Below, piece after piece: positions 50,315 through 58,567 of a DNA stretch of 64,000 nt. This DNA is from JBDIBA01 sp039812705 (GTDB taxonomy: Bacteria; Actinomycetota; Acidimicrobiia; Acidimicrobiales; JBBSGY01). The stretch lies in NCBI GenBank assembly GCA_039812705.1, contig JBDIBA010000001.1, forward strand, positions 31,918-95,917, given 5' to 3'. A program made the translations under genes and the position numbers. The stretch's first letter is position 1. Each line of letters begins with the position of its first letter. A model generated the notes under the pieces. It ran no database searches. It saw only the letters and a list, made by a program, of their open reading frames with translations, and was not told where the DNA came from.

Positions 50315-50344
50315 TTGTTTCATAATCGAAAAAAGACGTATCAT
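50315..50344 (+). promoter_or_regulatory. Promoter of the SGNH hydrolase gene
   Basis: TTGTTT (50315-50320) and TATCAT (50339-50344) are 18 bases apart. The ~110-base leader contains GGGC/GCCC and, at 50424-50442, a perfect 6-bp hairpin GGTGGC/GCCACC with a 7-base loop, 18 bases before the ATG. Confidence 0.5.
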
Positions 50345-50460
50345 GATCCCGCTATTTGGGCGATTTGCCCGTTTGCTGCTTTGGTCCGCGGGTGTTTCGT
50401 CCGGATAGCGCGAGTGATTTTCAGGTGGCCGTCATAGCCACCAAAAGCAGAGGTGCGCCC

Positions 50461-51342
50461 ATGAACACTGTTCGTTGGCTTCAGTCGAAGCGACAATCTG
50501 GCGGACGGAAGCGCATTCTTCCTTTGGTTGCCGTCTTTGTTCTGTGTGCGGCAGTCGGTGTGCCCAGTGCAATGGCTGCGTTGCCCGCCAAGCGTCCCCC
50601 GATGCTTGTCGCGATGGGTGACTCCTTCACCTCGGGCACAGGCAACGCTCCATCCCAAGACGTGAACTTTTCCTGCAGGCGGTCCGCGGCCTCGTACTCG
50701 GCGCTCGTTGCGAAGCAGCTTGGCGCTACTTACAAGAACCTTGCGTGCAGCGGCGCGAAATCACCAGACATGTGGGGCACGTACAGAAACGATCCCTCTC
50801 AGATGCAGTCCTTGCGCAAGCTCGCGTTGAGTAACGACGTCCGTTACGTGGTTCTGACAATCGGTGGAAACGACGTTGCAATGTTCGATTCCATGAAGGC
50901 TCGTCTGACCGGTCAACCCACACCGCAGTTCGACACGGCCATCAAGGCGTTGCCGCCGAAGGTGAGCGAGACCTTGCGATGGGTGAACTGGATGGCTCCG
51001 CAGGCCGAGATTTATATCCTGGGATACCCAGACCTGCTTCCGCGCACCCGGACCGAACTTGGAGGCTGCTTTACGCCCTGGGTCGCCGCGAGGATGGATC
51101 CCACTCCTTGGACATCGATGATGGATCAGCTCAATGCTGCGGTTTCGGCGGGGGCGAAGTCGTCGAAGATCTCCAAAGTGCATTACGTCGCCCCTCCGTC
51201 GTTTGCCGGACACTCGGTCTGCTCCAGTGACACCTGGGGCTTCCGTCTGGCCAACACACTTGGCAAACCAGAGGGCGCGTTCCACCCCAACGCATTGGGC
51301 CACCAGGCCCTCGCTACCAATCTCGTGAAAGTGGCGCGCTAA
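50461..51342 (+). CDS. Secreted SGNH/GDSL hydrolase
   Basis: 293 residues from ATG 50461; the open frame upstream covers the leader. Signal peptide (RKRILPLVAVFVLCAAVGVPSAMA), then SGNH blocks: nucleophile in VAMGDSFTSGTGN near residue 52, block III TIGGNDVAMF near 138, and the catalytic His in FHPNALGHQAL near 280. Paired Cys residues (SCRRSA, ACSGAK) suggest disulfides. It resembles secreted actinobacterial lipases/esterases that act on lipids or acetylated polysaccharides. Confidence 0.88.
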   Translation: MNTVRWLQSKRQSGGRKRILPLVAVFVLCAAVGVPSAMAALPAKRPPMLVAMGDSFTSGTGNAPSQDVNFSCRRSAASYSALVAKQLGATYKNLACSGAKSPDMWGTYRNDPSQMQSLRKLALSNDVRYVVLTIGGNDVAMFDSMKARLTGQPTPQFDTAIKALPPKVSETLRWVNWMAPQAEIYILGYPDLLPRTRTELGGCFTPWVAARMDPTPWTSMMDQLNAAVSAGAKSSKISKVHYVAPPSFAGHSVCSSDTWGFRLANTLGKPEGAFHPNALGHQALATNLVKVAR

Positions 51343-51459
51343 AAGGGTCTTGTTCAGGGGTGTTGTCGAATAGTTGCCGATTAGTGGCAAGCTTTGTTCG
51401 CTAGCCTCACGGTGTTAGCTGTTGGTGCCTCCAAAAGAGGCAGGCAGCCAAAGGAACAG

Positions 51460-51681
51460 ATGGAATCGACAACCCCCCAAACCCCCGCAGTCGTGATCAC
51501 TCCTGAGCAATTGGGAAGCCAATCCACGCCGAAAGATGCAGTGGTCGTCATTATGAGCGAGGACGCCTGTGCCGCAGCCGAAGCAAGTCGCTTGGTTCCT
51601 GGTCGCAGTGCAGTCTTTGTTGGTGGAAACCAGGCATTGGGCGAGGAGATGGCCTCCGAGCTATTTGCCCCGCGCTCCTAA
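51460..51681 (+). CDS. Hypothetical small soluble protein
   Basis: 73 residues from ATG 51460, five bases after AAAGGA. The sequence starts MESTTPQTPAVVITPEQLG and continues with a beta-alpha-beta pattern (AVVVIMSEDACAAAEASRLVPG, SAVFVGGNQALGEEMASELF). It could be a short Rossmann-like remnant. I do not recognise it; it may be linked to the sufB region only by proximity. Confidence 0.5.
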   Translation: MESTTPQTPAVVITPEQLGSQSTPKDAVVVIMSEDACAAAEASRLVPGRSAVFVGGNQALGEEMASELFAPRS

Positions 51682-51743
51682 GCAAGCATCGCCAAAAAAC
51701 CCAGCCAGGTGGACTTTTTCTGACCGGGGAAGGTCCTGGCGGC

Positions 51744-51772
51744 CTCGGTTGTTATCTTCTTAGTGAACCGAG
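51744..51772 (+). promoter_or_regulatory. Promoter/operator candidate of sufB
   Basis: A 7-bp inverted repeat CTCGGTT/AACCGAG (51744-51750, 51766-51772) brackets a TATCTT -10-like box at 51753-51758. A repressor bound here would block transcription. The spacing suits a dimeric regulator such as SufR or an Rrf2-type protein; which one is not shown. Confidence 0.4.
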
Positions 51773-51793
51773 CCCACGCCTGGAGGCATTTGC

Positions 51794-53191
51794 ATGGCTG
51801 TAACTGATCTCGACCTTGGTCGCTACCAACTTGGATGGCGAGACGTCGAGAACTACGTCTACAAGCCAAAGAAGGGCATCAGCGAAAACATGATCCGCGA
51901 GATGTCGTGGATGAAGGGCGAGCCTGACTGGATGCGTGACCGCCGACTCAAGGCGTTCCGTCACTTTGGACGAAGGTCTATGCCGACGTGGGGCGGCGAC
52001 CTTTCCGACATCAATTTCGACGACATCTACTACTACGTACGTCCGACCGATAAGCAGGTCAACAGCTGGGACCAGCTTCCAGACTCAGTCAAGACCACGT
52101 ACGAAAAGCTCGGCATTCCCGAAGCGGAGCGCCAGTACCTCGCCGGCGTGACGGCTCAATACGAGTCCGAAGTCGTCTATCACCGCAACCGCGAAGACCT
52201 TGAGGCGCAGGGTGTCATCTTTTGCGACATGGACACCGCGCTTCGCGAGTATCCAGAAATTGTCAAGGCGTATTTCGGCACCGTCATTCCGCTGAGCGAT
52301 AACAAGTTTGCGGCGCTCAACTCGTCTGTGTGGTCTGGTGGTTCGTTTATCTACGTTCCGCCGGGCGTCAAGGTCGACATGCCGTTGCAGGCGTACTTCC
52401 GCATCAACGCCGAGTCCATGGGTCAGTTTGAGCGGACGTTGATCATTGCCGACGAAGGTAGCCAGGTTCATTACATCGAGGGTTGTTCTGCACCTGAATA
52501 TTCAACTGAGTCATTGCACTCTGCCGTTGTTGAAATCATTGTGAAGCCGTCGGCGCGCGTGACCTACACAACCATTCAGAACTGGTACCCGAACGTTTTC
52601 AATCTGGTGACCAAGCGTGCGCGTGTTGAGGCCGAGGGTCGCATGGAATGGATTGACGGCAACATTGGCAGCCGTCTCACCATGAAGTACCCGGCCGTTT
52701 ATCTGATGGGTCCGAAAGCATCGGGCGAGGTGCTTTCTGTTGCATACGCCGGTGAGGGCCAACACCAAGACGCGGGCGCGAAGATGGTTCACGTTGCACC
52801 AGAGACAACTTCGACGATTGTTTCAAAGTCGATCTCTAAAGATGGTGGCCGCACCAGCTATCGCGGGTTGGTCAAAGTAGAAGAAGGCGCAACCAAGTCA
52901 AAGAGCTTTGTGCGTTGTGACGCTTTGTTGCTTGATGACGAAAGCCGCTCGGACACATATCCATACATGGAAGTCGGCGAGCAAGACACCAACATTGGTC
53001 ACGAGGCAACCGTGTCAAAGATTGGTGACGATCAACTGTTCTATTTGATGAGTCGCGGCCTTTCTGAGTCTGCTGCAATGTCGATGATCGTCAATGGTTT
53101 CATTGAGCCTGTGACGCGAACGTTGCCAATGGAATACGCAGTTGAGTGGTCGCGCTTGATCGAGCTGCAAATGGAAGGGTCGATCGGCTGA
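51794..53191 (+). CDS. sufB: Fe-S cluster assembly protein SufB
   Basis: 465 residues with GGAGG nine bases before ATG. SufB hallmarks: ENMIREMSWMKGEPDWMRDRR-type segment near 34-54 (core MSWMKGEPDW), SVWSGGSFIYVPPGVKVDMP near 178, VHYIEGCSAPEYS near 228, and the C-terminal SRGLSESAAMSMIVNGFIEP near 420. It forms the SufBC2D scaffold that assembles Fe-S clusters. It heads the left arm of the SUF locus, whose genes continue at 54464 after an interruption. Confidence 0.96.
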   Translation: MAVTDLDLGRYQLGWRDVENYVYKPKKGISENMIREMSWMKGEPDWMRDRRLKAFRHFGRRSMPTWGGDLSDINFDDIYYYVRPTDKQVNSWDQLPDSVKTTYEKLGIPEAERQYLAGVTAQYESEVVYHRNREDLEAQGVIFCDMDTALREYPEIVKAYFGTVIPLSDNKFAALNSSVWSGGSFIYVPPGVKVDMPLQAYFRINAESMGQFERTLIIADEGSQVHYIEGCSAPEYSTESLHSAVVEIIVKPSARVTYTTIQNWYPNVFNLVTKRARVEAEGRMEWIDGNIGSRLTMKYPAVYLMGPKASGEVLSVAYAGEGQHQDAGAKMVHVAPETTSTIVSKSISKDGGRTSYRGLVKVEEGATKSKSFVRCDALLLDDESRSDTYPYMEVGEQDTNIGHEATVSKIGDDQLFYLMSRGLSESAAMSMIVNGFIEPVTRTLPMEYAVEWSRLIELQMEGSIG

Positions 53192-53192
53192 C

Positions 53193-53543
53193 GTGCCAAT
53201 GCGCGTGAACTGCCGGTTTTACGAGAGCCGGACGTATGCAACGGGTGACACGGTTAGGCAGTGTCGCCTAGACCTTGCGCCGGAGGCTCCGTGGCGTTGC
53301 CCCGAGGATTGTCCGAAGTTCCAACCAAAATTGAACGATGGCGGGTGGACGCAGGGGAGCCTTGCGAACAAGGGTATGACGGATGAGCCGACGCTGGACG
53401 CAGATCACGTTTCGATGTTGGACGCAGCCGAGAACATCATCAATGCGGCCGGTCCGGAGATCGTCCAAGAAGTGAGAGCAAAGAAAAACGCCGAGGCTCG
53501 CAAGCGCAAGCCTCGGCGTTGGTATTGGCCATTCGGCGGCTAA
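53193..53543 (+). CDS. Hypothetical Cys-rich small protein
   Basis: 116 residues from GTG 53193 (ATG 53199 is equally possible), two bases after sufB. Four Cys lie in the first 45 residues (VNCRFYESRTY, RQCRLDL, RCPEDCPKF), a pattern that could hold a metal or Fe-S cluster; the rest is helical and ends in a very basic KKNAEARKRKPRRWYW. The placement right behind sufB suggests an Fe-S related role (inference). The 3' end contains a strong hairpin that terminates the opposing gene. Confidence 0.68.
   Translation: MPMRVNCRFYESRTYATGDTVRQCRLDLAPEAPWRCPEDCPKFQPKLNDGGWTQGSLANKGMTDEPTLDADHVSMLDAAENIINAAGPEIVQEVRAKKNAEARKRKPRRWYWPFGG
53481..53520 (-). terminator. Intrinsic terminator of the opposing secreted-protein gene, inside a CDS
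   Basis: Perfect 12-bp stem AACGCCGAGGCT/AGCCTCGGCGTT (53487-53498, 53509-53520) with a 10-base loop, followed on the - strand by TTTTTCTTT. It lies within the C-terminal codons of the + strand gene 53193-53543. Confidence 0.85.
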
Positions 53544-53555
53544 CCAAAGATTTGA

Positions 53556-54311
53556 TTAAGCAGCTTTGTAAGTTCCGTAACCGGTTTTGCACGTCTTCGT
53601 TCCGCTGGCGAAACCCGGGTAGAGCTTTGATACACCAACAGCCTTGCGGTCTACGTAGTTTGCCCTGCCGTTAATTGCAGTGGCGAGCGTGTAGGCGTCG
53701 AGCCGGTTGTTCTTGATGTAGATAAACAGTGGGATTTCGACAGACGTGGACCCCCATTCCTTTTCTTTGTGTGGTGCGCGTCCAGGTTCCTGAACCCAGA
53801 CTGTCCTGCCTGTCCAGAAGAGGTAGTTGATCTTGAGAGCAGCGCCGCCGGTGCCCTCGCCCCATTGTCCACCACTGGTGGGCTCGCCTAGGTAGACGGT
53901 CGCGAACTTTCTGGTCCGAGTGCTGCCGCCGGCATTTGTCTTGAAAATCTGAACGTACTTGGCGCGTCGGCGATTGTTTGCGGAGACGTAGCCGGGGACC
54001 GTTGCCGAGCGCGCTTCGATGCTCTGGATTCTCATGTAATCGCTCTTTGGCGAGAATGCTCCAACGGACAGGCTGTTGTTGCTATTCGCCGAAATTGCAA
54101 TGCCGACATGAGAATTACCGGGGCCGTATGCGACCACGCAGCTCGCTCCATCGTTAAACACAGAGGGCTTGTAAGTGGTGGCTGCTGAAGCTGCGCTGAT
54201 TCCAGCTGTTCCAACACAGAGCGCTACTAGCGACGCCGCCAAAACTCGTCCCTTGGTGAGGGCGATTCTTGGGAGTCGTGGATGGGTCCGATGTCTGATT
54301 TGGTTGAACAT
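53556..54311 (-). CDS. Hypothetical secreted protein
   Basis: 251 residues with a clear Sec signal peptide (basic start MFNQIRHRTHPRL, core RVLAASLVALCVGTAGISA, cleavage near AASA-A). The mature part is Ser/Asn/Gly/Lys/Tyr-rich and beta-strand-like, with one Cys near its start (GASCVVAYGPGNSHVG) and one near its end (GTKTCKTGYG). I recognise no family. It is encoded opposite to and between sufB and sufD, with its own terminator, so it interrupts the SUF operon. Confidence 0.68.
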   Translation of the reverse strand: MFNQIRHRTHPRLPRIALTKGRVLAASLVALCVGTAGISAASAATTYKPSVFNDGASCVVAYGPGNSHVGIAISANSNNSLSVGAFSPKSDYMRIQSIEARSATVPGYVSANNRRRAKYVQIFKTNAGGSTRTRKFATVYLGEPTSGGQWGEGTGGAALKINYLFWTGRTVWVQEPGRAPHKEKEWGSTSVEIPLFIYIKNNRLDAYTLATAINGRANYVDRKAVGVSKLYPGFASGTKTCKTGYGTYKAA

Positions 54312-54463
54312 GTCGGAAATCTAGAAACGTGCGAGTCTCTCCAACAAATCTGGCCATGTCCTGCGGATCTAGAGGTTTGTGCTATTTCGCGTCGGTGTTC
54401 GCTGAGCGCGGCTTGGTGCGGCGCGTACGGTTGTGGCTTGGGTAACCTCTTTCGATTACTGAC

Positions 54464-55651
54464 ATGAGCGACACCTCCTTACCCAGCGCAACCGAAGAGT
54501 TGTGGCGTTACAGCCGGATTGCAGACTTTCCGCTTGATCGGTTCTCGGCTGCCAAGCCAAGTGAGCCCGTGCGACTTCCCGCTAGGGCCGTCGCGCTCCT
54601 CGAGGCCCTCGGCGTTGACGAGGCAAGCGCCCTGGTTTGTGTTGACGGGTTTGTTCAGAGCTCGCCTTCGATCAAAGGCCTCACCATTGAGGTCCAGCGT
54701 CAGGCGCCCGCAGCGCTCTGCGAGAACGCGTCGCCATTCTGCAAGTTGTTCGCTGACTCCATCAGCGACGCGATTGAGGTCGTGATTGGCGAGAACGCCA
54801 CCCACATTGAGCAGTTGGTCGTTCTTCATGTTGCTTCGCAGGCGTCGACAGTTTCATTTCCTTCCGTGAAACTGCGCGTTGGTGCCAACGCAAGCGTCAA
54901 AGTTGTCGAGGTTGTTGTTTCCGACGTTGGTGACCTGACCGTTGTTCCGCAAACAAGTGTTGAACTTGGTGCGGGTGCAAACGTCAGATACGTAAATCTG
55001 CAGTTGTTGGACGAGACGGCTTGGCAGTTTGGATTCCAGACGTCAATTGTTGGACAAGATGCAGTGCTTGACTCAACGAGTGTTGCGTTGGGCGGCTACT
55101 ACGCGCGCGTCGAAACCGAAAGCCACCTTGGAGGCAAGGGCGGCGAGGCTCGTTTGAATGCCTTGTACTTTGGCACCGGCGACCAGATGCATGATTTTCG
55201 GACCCTGCAGGCTCACGACGCGCCAAAGACAACAAGTGACTTGTTGTTCAAGGGCGCCGTTGCAAACACCGCGCGGTCGGTTTACAGCGGCCTTATTCGT
55301 GTAACGAAAGGCGCAGCGGGCACGCGCGCGTTTCAGACGAATCGCAATCTGGTGTTGAGCGATGGCGCCCACGCAGACTCCGTTCCAAACCTGGAAATCG
55401 ACGAACAAGACGTTGCTTGCAGTCACGCATCGGCTGTTGGTCCGGTTGATTCGGAGCAGTTGTTTTACCTTGAAAGCCGCGGAGTTCCGACAGGTGTTGC
55501 GCGGCGTCTTGTTGTGCTTGGCTTTCTGGGAGAACTGGTGGACAGGACCGGCGTGGCCGGCCTCAATGTCTTCATTGATGGGCTTCTTGGTGAGAAGTTG
55601 GAACGAGCGGGTATCGAATTGATCAACTTTGAGAATGGCGTTCAGCAATGA
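54464..55651 (+). CDS. sufD: Fe-S cluster assembly protein SufD
   Basis: 395 residues from ATG 54464. The N-terminal PSATEELWRYSRIADFPLDRF is a SufD start; the central beta-helix includes VSFPSVKLRVGANASVKVVEVV and the C-terminal half carries TSDLLFKGAVANTARSVYSGLIRV, EIDEQDVACSHASAVGPVD (catalytically important His) and LFYLESRGVPTGVARRLVVLGFL. It pairs with SufB in SufBC2D. The stop overlaps the ferredoxin start by four bases. Confidence 0.95.
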   Translation: MSDTSLPSATEELWRYSRIADFPLDRFSAAKPSEPVRLPARAVALLEALGVDEASALVCVDGFVQSSPSIKGLTIEVQRQAPAALCENASPFCKLFADSISDAIEVVIGENATHIEQLVVLHVASQASTVSFPSVKLRVGANASVKVVEVVVSDVGDLTVVPQTSVELGAGANVRYVNLQLLDETAWQFGFQTSIVGQDAVLDSTSVALGGYYARVETESHLGGKGGEARLNALYFGTGDQMHDFRTLQAHDAPKTTSDLLFKGAVANTARSVYSGLIRVTKGAAGTRAFQTNRNLVLSDGAHADSVPNLEIDEQDVACSHASAVGPVDSEQLFYLESRGVPTGVARRLVVLGFLGELVDRTGVAGLNVFIDGLLGEKLERAGIELINFENGVQQ

Positions 55652-55959
55652 GCAGCGTTGTGCTTTGCAAGGTGGCAGACCTTGAAATCGGGTCGGCAAA
55701 GAGGTTTGAGGTTGAAGGTCATCGCATTGCCTTGGTTCGCATCGAAGACGACTTCTATGCAGTTGGCGATCGGTGCAGTCACGCAGATGTTTCGTTGGCG
55801 CAGGGTGATGTGTTCGAGCGCGAATGTGAGATTGAATGCTGGAAGCACGGCTCGACGTTTTCGCTAAAGACCGGCGAGCCTCAGTGCTTGCCGGCGACTC
55901 AACCCGTTCCTGTTTACGAAGTCACCGTTGTTGATGATGAAGTGAGGGTAGAAATCTGA
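55648..55959 (+). CDS. Rieske-type [2Fe-2S] ferredoxin
   Basis: 103 residues, overlapping both neighbours. The Rieske ligands are complete: CSHADVSLAQGD (Cys-x-His) and CWKHGSTFS (Cys-x2-His), about 17 residues apart. It belongs to the non-haem-oxygenase ferredoxin group (NirD/CarAc-like). Actinobacterial suf operons commonly carry this gene between sufD and sufC; it may supply electrons or be a cluster target. Confidence 0.92.
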   Translation: MSSVVLCKVADLEIGSAKRFEVEGHRIALVRIEDDFYAVGDRCSHADVSLAQGDVFERECEIECWKHGSTFSLKTGEPQCLPATQPVPVYEVTVVDDEVRVEI

Positions 55960-56786
55960 TGCACACCTTGACTGTCAACAACCTTCACGCAGCCATTGGA
56001 TCGCGCCAGATTCTCAAAGGCGTTGATCTAGAGGTTCGCTCTGGTGAAGTGCACGCGATTATGGGACCAAACGGCTCGGGAAAGTCAACGCTGTCTCATG
56101 TGCTGATGGGTAAGCCCGGTTATCAAGACGTCACCGGCTCGTTGCAGATTGACGGCGCTGACTTGCTGGATTCACCAACAGCCGAACGCGCACACGCGGG
56201 CTTGTTTTTGGCCATGCAATACCCGATTGAGGTTCCCGGTGTTTCGCTCGTTGACACATTGGGCGAAGCGCTGCGGTCGCGCGGCGCCGAAACCGCCCAG
56301 TTGAATGCTGTGATGACTGCCGAAGCAAAGCGGATTGGTTTTGATCCCCAGTTCTTGTCGCGGCCTCTTAACGTCGACTTGTCCGGTGGGGAAAAGAAGC
56401 GAAATGAGACTTTGATGATGTCGGTCTTGAACCCAAAGTTCGCAATCCTTGACGAGATTGACTCGGGGCTAGACGTAGACGCGTTGCGCGCTGTTTCGCA
56501 GCGCATCCAAAGTGCGACGGAAGAGTCCTCATTGGGCGTGGTTGCTATTACGCACTACAGCCGATTGCTGACCGAGTTGAAACCAGACGTCATTCACATC
56601 ATGGTCGGGGGTCGCATTGTTGAGTCCGGTGGGCCCGAGCTTGCAGACGAGTTGGAGCGTGATGGCTACAGGCGGTTTGCTCAGCTTGCAGCCGATGGTG
56701 ACGCGGCACATGAGTCTGACTCTGCGTCCACGCGTGCTCGTCCAAAGATCATCGATCCGTGGGGCGACCCGTTGGCTGGCATGTAG
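55959..56786 (+). CDS. sufC: Fe-S assembly ATPase SufC, left-arm copy
   Basis: 275 residues. ABC ATPase motifs: Walker A MGPNGSGKSTLSHVL near residue 34, signature LSGGEKKRNETLMM near 144, Walker B FAILDEIDSGLDVDALRAV near 165, and the switch His in VVAITHYSRLL. SufC energises the SufBC2D scaffold. Its C-terminus is ~20 residues longer than typical (ending KIIDPWGDPLAGM). It is directly coupled to the ferredoxin gene. A second sufC lies on the opposite strand 3 kb away. Confidence 0.95.
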   Translation: MHTLTVNNLHAAIGSRQILKGVDLEVRSGEVHAIMGPNGSGKSTLSHVLMGKPGYQDVTGSLQIDGADLLDSPTAERAHAGLFLAMQYPIEVPGVSLVDTLGEALRSRGAETAQLNAVMTAEAKRIGFDPQFLSRPLNVDLSGGEKKRNETLMMSVLNPKFAILDEIDSGLDVDALRAVSQRIQSATEESSLGVVAITHYSRLLTELKPDVIHIMVGGRIVESGGPELADELERDGYRRFAQLAADGDAAHESDSASTRARPKIIDPWGDPLAGM

Positions 56787-56788
56787 TC

Positions 56789-57262
56789 ATGGCGATTGAT
56801 GGCGCGAGAAAGCCGGTCGTGATTGTTGTTGGCGTGCTTGTCACGATGGCGGTGTTGATTGGCATCGGCTTTGTCCTGCGTACAACCTTGAGCGCGGACA
56901 CAACGCGTCAGGCATCTGATTTGGCAGCTCTCGGAGACGGCTTTCCGGCGCCAAACAATGCGCGCGTTGCGGTTCCTTCGTCTAGTGGGTCAAATCCGCC
57001 ATCTAACACGCGTTCATGGGAAAGCGACACCACGCTTGAGGACGCTTGCGGTCAATGGCGTGAGGCATTTCGGCAGTGGGCTTCAGACGCTCGCCAGCAA
57101 GACCTGAGTGGTTCGGTTGAGCCGGGTATCAGCTGCACCTTTGCTGCCAAGCGAAACGGCAACGATGTCACTCTGCAGGTTGCCAAGGTTGGCGAAACAA
57201 AGCCTGTGGCGACGCTGAACATCGTTGGCGCGGAAGGCCAACGTGCATCAACCGCTGGCTGA
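56789..57262 (+). CDS. Hypothetical single-pass anchored protein
   Basis: 157 residues from ATG 56789, two bases after the sufC stop. One N-terminal membrane helix (PVVIVVGVLVTMAVLIGIGFVL) is followed by a Ser/Pro/Asn linker and a ~90-residue extracytoplasmic domain with two Cys (LEDACGQWREAF and GISCTFAAKR). I recognise no family. Co-transcription with sufC is likely from the spacing; a role in Fe-S assembly is not indicated. Confidence 0.62.
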   Translation: MAIDGARKPVVIVVGVLVTMAVLIGIGFVLRTTLSADTTRQASDLAALGDGFPAPNNARVAVPSSSGSNPPSNTRSWESDTTLEDACGQWREAFRQWASDARQQDLSGSVEPGISCTFAAKRNGNDVTLQVAKVGETKPVATLNIVGAEGQRASTAG

Positions 57263-57346
57263 TGTGTTGCTCTGAAACATTGTGAGTGGTTGTGGGCGAG
57301 GTGCTGAGCGCCTAGTTTGGCCTGCAAGTCTCAACGAAGGTGTTGT

Positions 57347-58069
57347 ATGAATCTTCCCAGGCATCCCAAGCAGTCACAGCGATCTAACGACGTTGAAGAA
57401 CACAAGCACCACCACGTGTTGCATGCACCGCCAGGATCGACGAGTCGTAAAAGCCAATCCCCATTGACCTCGTGGGCGATTCATCAGAAGTGGGCTGCCA
57501 GGAAAGAAACGGCGCTGTGGGCAACGAAGCGATGGATGGACGAAAACGCTCCCGGAAAGCTGCCCACGGCGCGCCTGCTAGATCGAGCCGCTCGCGAAAC
57601 TCGTGGCAAACAAGACGGTGTTGAAGTGCTTTCACCCCTCAGGCTGAGTGCGCTGTTCGGCGATCAGACAGACGGCCCGTGGACAATTCGTCCGTTTCAA
57701 GAGGCCTACAGCAAGCTGTTCTTTGGTAGGTCACTAAGCCAAAAGACTTGGACGCAAGAGGAACTGCTTGAGGCAACGTATCAATGGATGCAGTCTCAAG
57801 GTAAGGCGGACCGTGCGCCGACAAACCAAGATCTTCGTGAAGGCACGAAAGCCGATCGGCTTCCGCACAAAACTGTCATCGCCAAACTGTTCCCTGGGCT
57901 GGGGTCAACGGCCACAACCCCGTTTGTTGAGCGCTATTCGGAAACCTACGGGGTCGAGTCAAACAACAAGTCGGCCGGTGCGCGCAGACTTCACACGGAG
58001 AAAACTCAGCGTCTTGCTGAACTAGATGCATTAACGGCACCACCGCACAGCCCGGCGTTGGATTTGTGA
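57347..58069 (+). CDS. Hypothetical basic protein with HNH-repeat-like units
   Basis: 240 residues from ATG 57347. After a His/Lys/Ser-rich start, two related ~70-residue units appear: LTSWAIHQKWAARKETALW ... GKLPTARLLDRAA ... LSALFG, and KTWTQEELLEATYQWMQSQGK ... APTNQDLREG ... LPHKTVIAKLFPGLG. The second matches, by eye, the W-x-E-E-hhxAhxxW...PT...D...LP...FG pattern of homing-endonuclease-associated (HNH) repeats, which bind DNA. No nuclease domain is present. It may be a DNA-binding protein. It converges on sufU. Confidence 0.62.
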   Translation: MNLPRHPKQSQRSNDVEEHKHHHVLHAPPGSTSRKSQSPLTSWAIHQKWAARKETALWATKRWMDENAPGKLPTARLLDRAARETRGKQDGVEVLSPLRLSALFGDQTDGPWTIRPFQEAYSKLFFGRSLSQKTWTQEELLEATYQWMQSQGKADRAPTNQDLREGTKADRLPHKTVIAKLFPGLGSTATTPFVERYSETYGVESNNKSAGARRLHTEKTQRLAELDALTAPPHSPALDL

Positions 58070-58081
58070 TTTGCCGTCTTG

Positions 58082-58567
58082 TCAGGACGTCTTGTTCTTG
58101 TCCGCGTCGAGAGCTTCGAGAAGCGTGTTCCAGCTCAGCAGTGCGCACTTGATGCGAACCGGAAACTTCACAACGCCGCGCAGAGCTTCAAGGTCGCCAA
58201 GGTTCTCGCCAGGCTGAATCCGATCGCCCGTGTTGTCGTCTGATTCAAGTTGTTGCTCGTGAACGGACATCATTTGCTTGAACGCATCGCTTAGTTGGCG
58301 AGCGTTTGCAATGGGTTTGCCCTTCACGGCAGCCGACATCATCGAAGCCGCGCTTTGCGAAATGGAACAACCATTGCCCGCAATCTTGATGTCGGAAATA
58401 GTGTCACCGTCTGTTGCCAGGGTGACGATGACTTCATCGCCGCACAGCGGATTGAACCCCACTGCCCGGCCTGAAGGGTCGGTGAGTTCGCCGCGGTTTC
58501 GCGGGCTGCGGTAATGGTCGAGGATGACTTGTTTGTAAAGCTCTTGCAGGTTGGACGAATCGCTCAT
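58082..58567 (-). CDS. sufU: SufU-type Fe-S scaffold / sulfur acceptor
   Basis: 161 residues with the SufU pattern: LYKQVILDHYRSPRNRGEL near residue 10, NPLCGDEVIV (first Cys, with Asp), GCSISQSAASMM (second Cys) near 66, and VKFPVRIKCALLSW (third Cys) near 135, plus the SufU-specific insertion containing SVHEQQLES. Its zinc-bound Cys accepts sulfur from SufS. The start overlaps the sufS stop by four bases. Confidence 0.95.
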   Translation of the reverse strand: MSDSSNLQELYKQVILDHYRSPRNRGELTDPSGRAVGFNPLCGDEVIVTLATDGDTISDIKIAGNGCSISQSAASMMSAAVKGKPIANARQLSDAFKQMMSVHEQQLESDDNTGDRIQPGENLGDLEALRGVVKFPVRIKCALLSWNTLLEALDADKNKTS

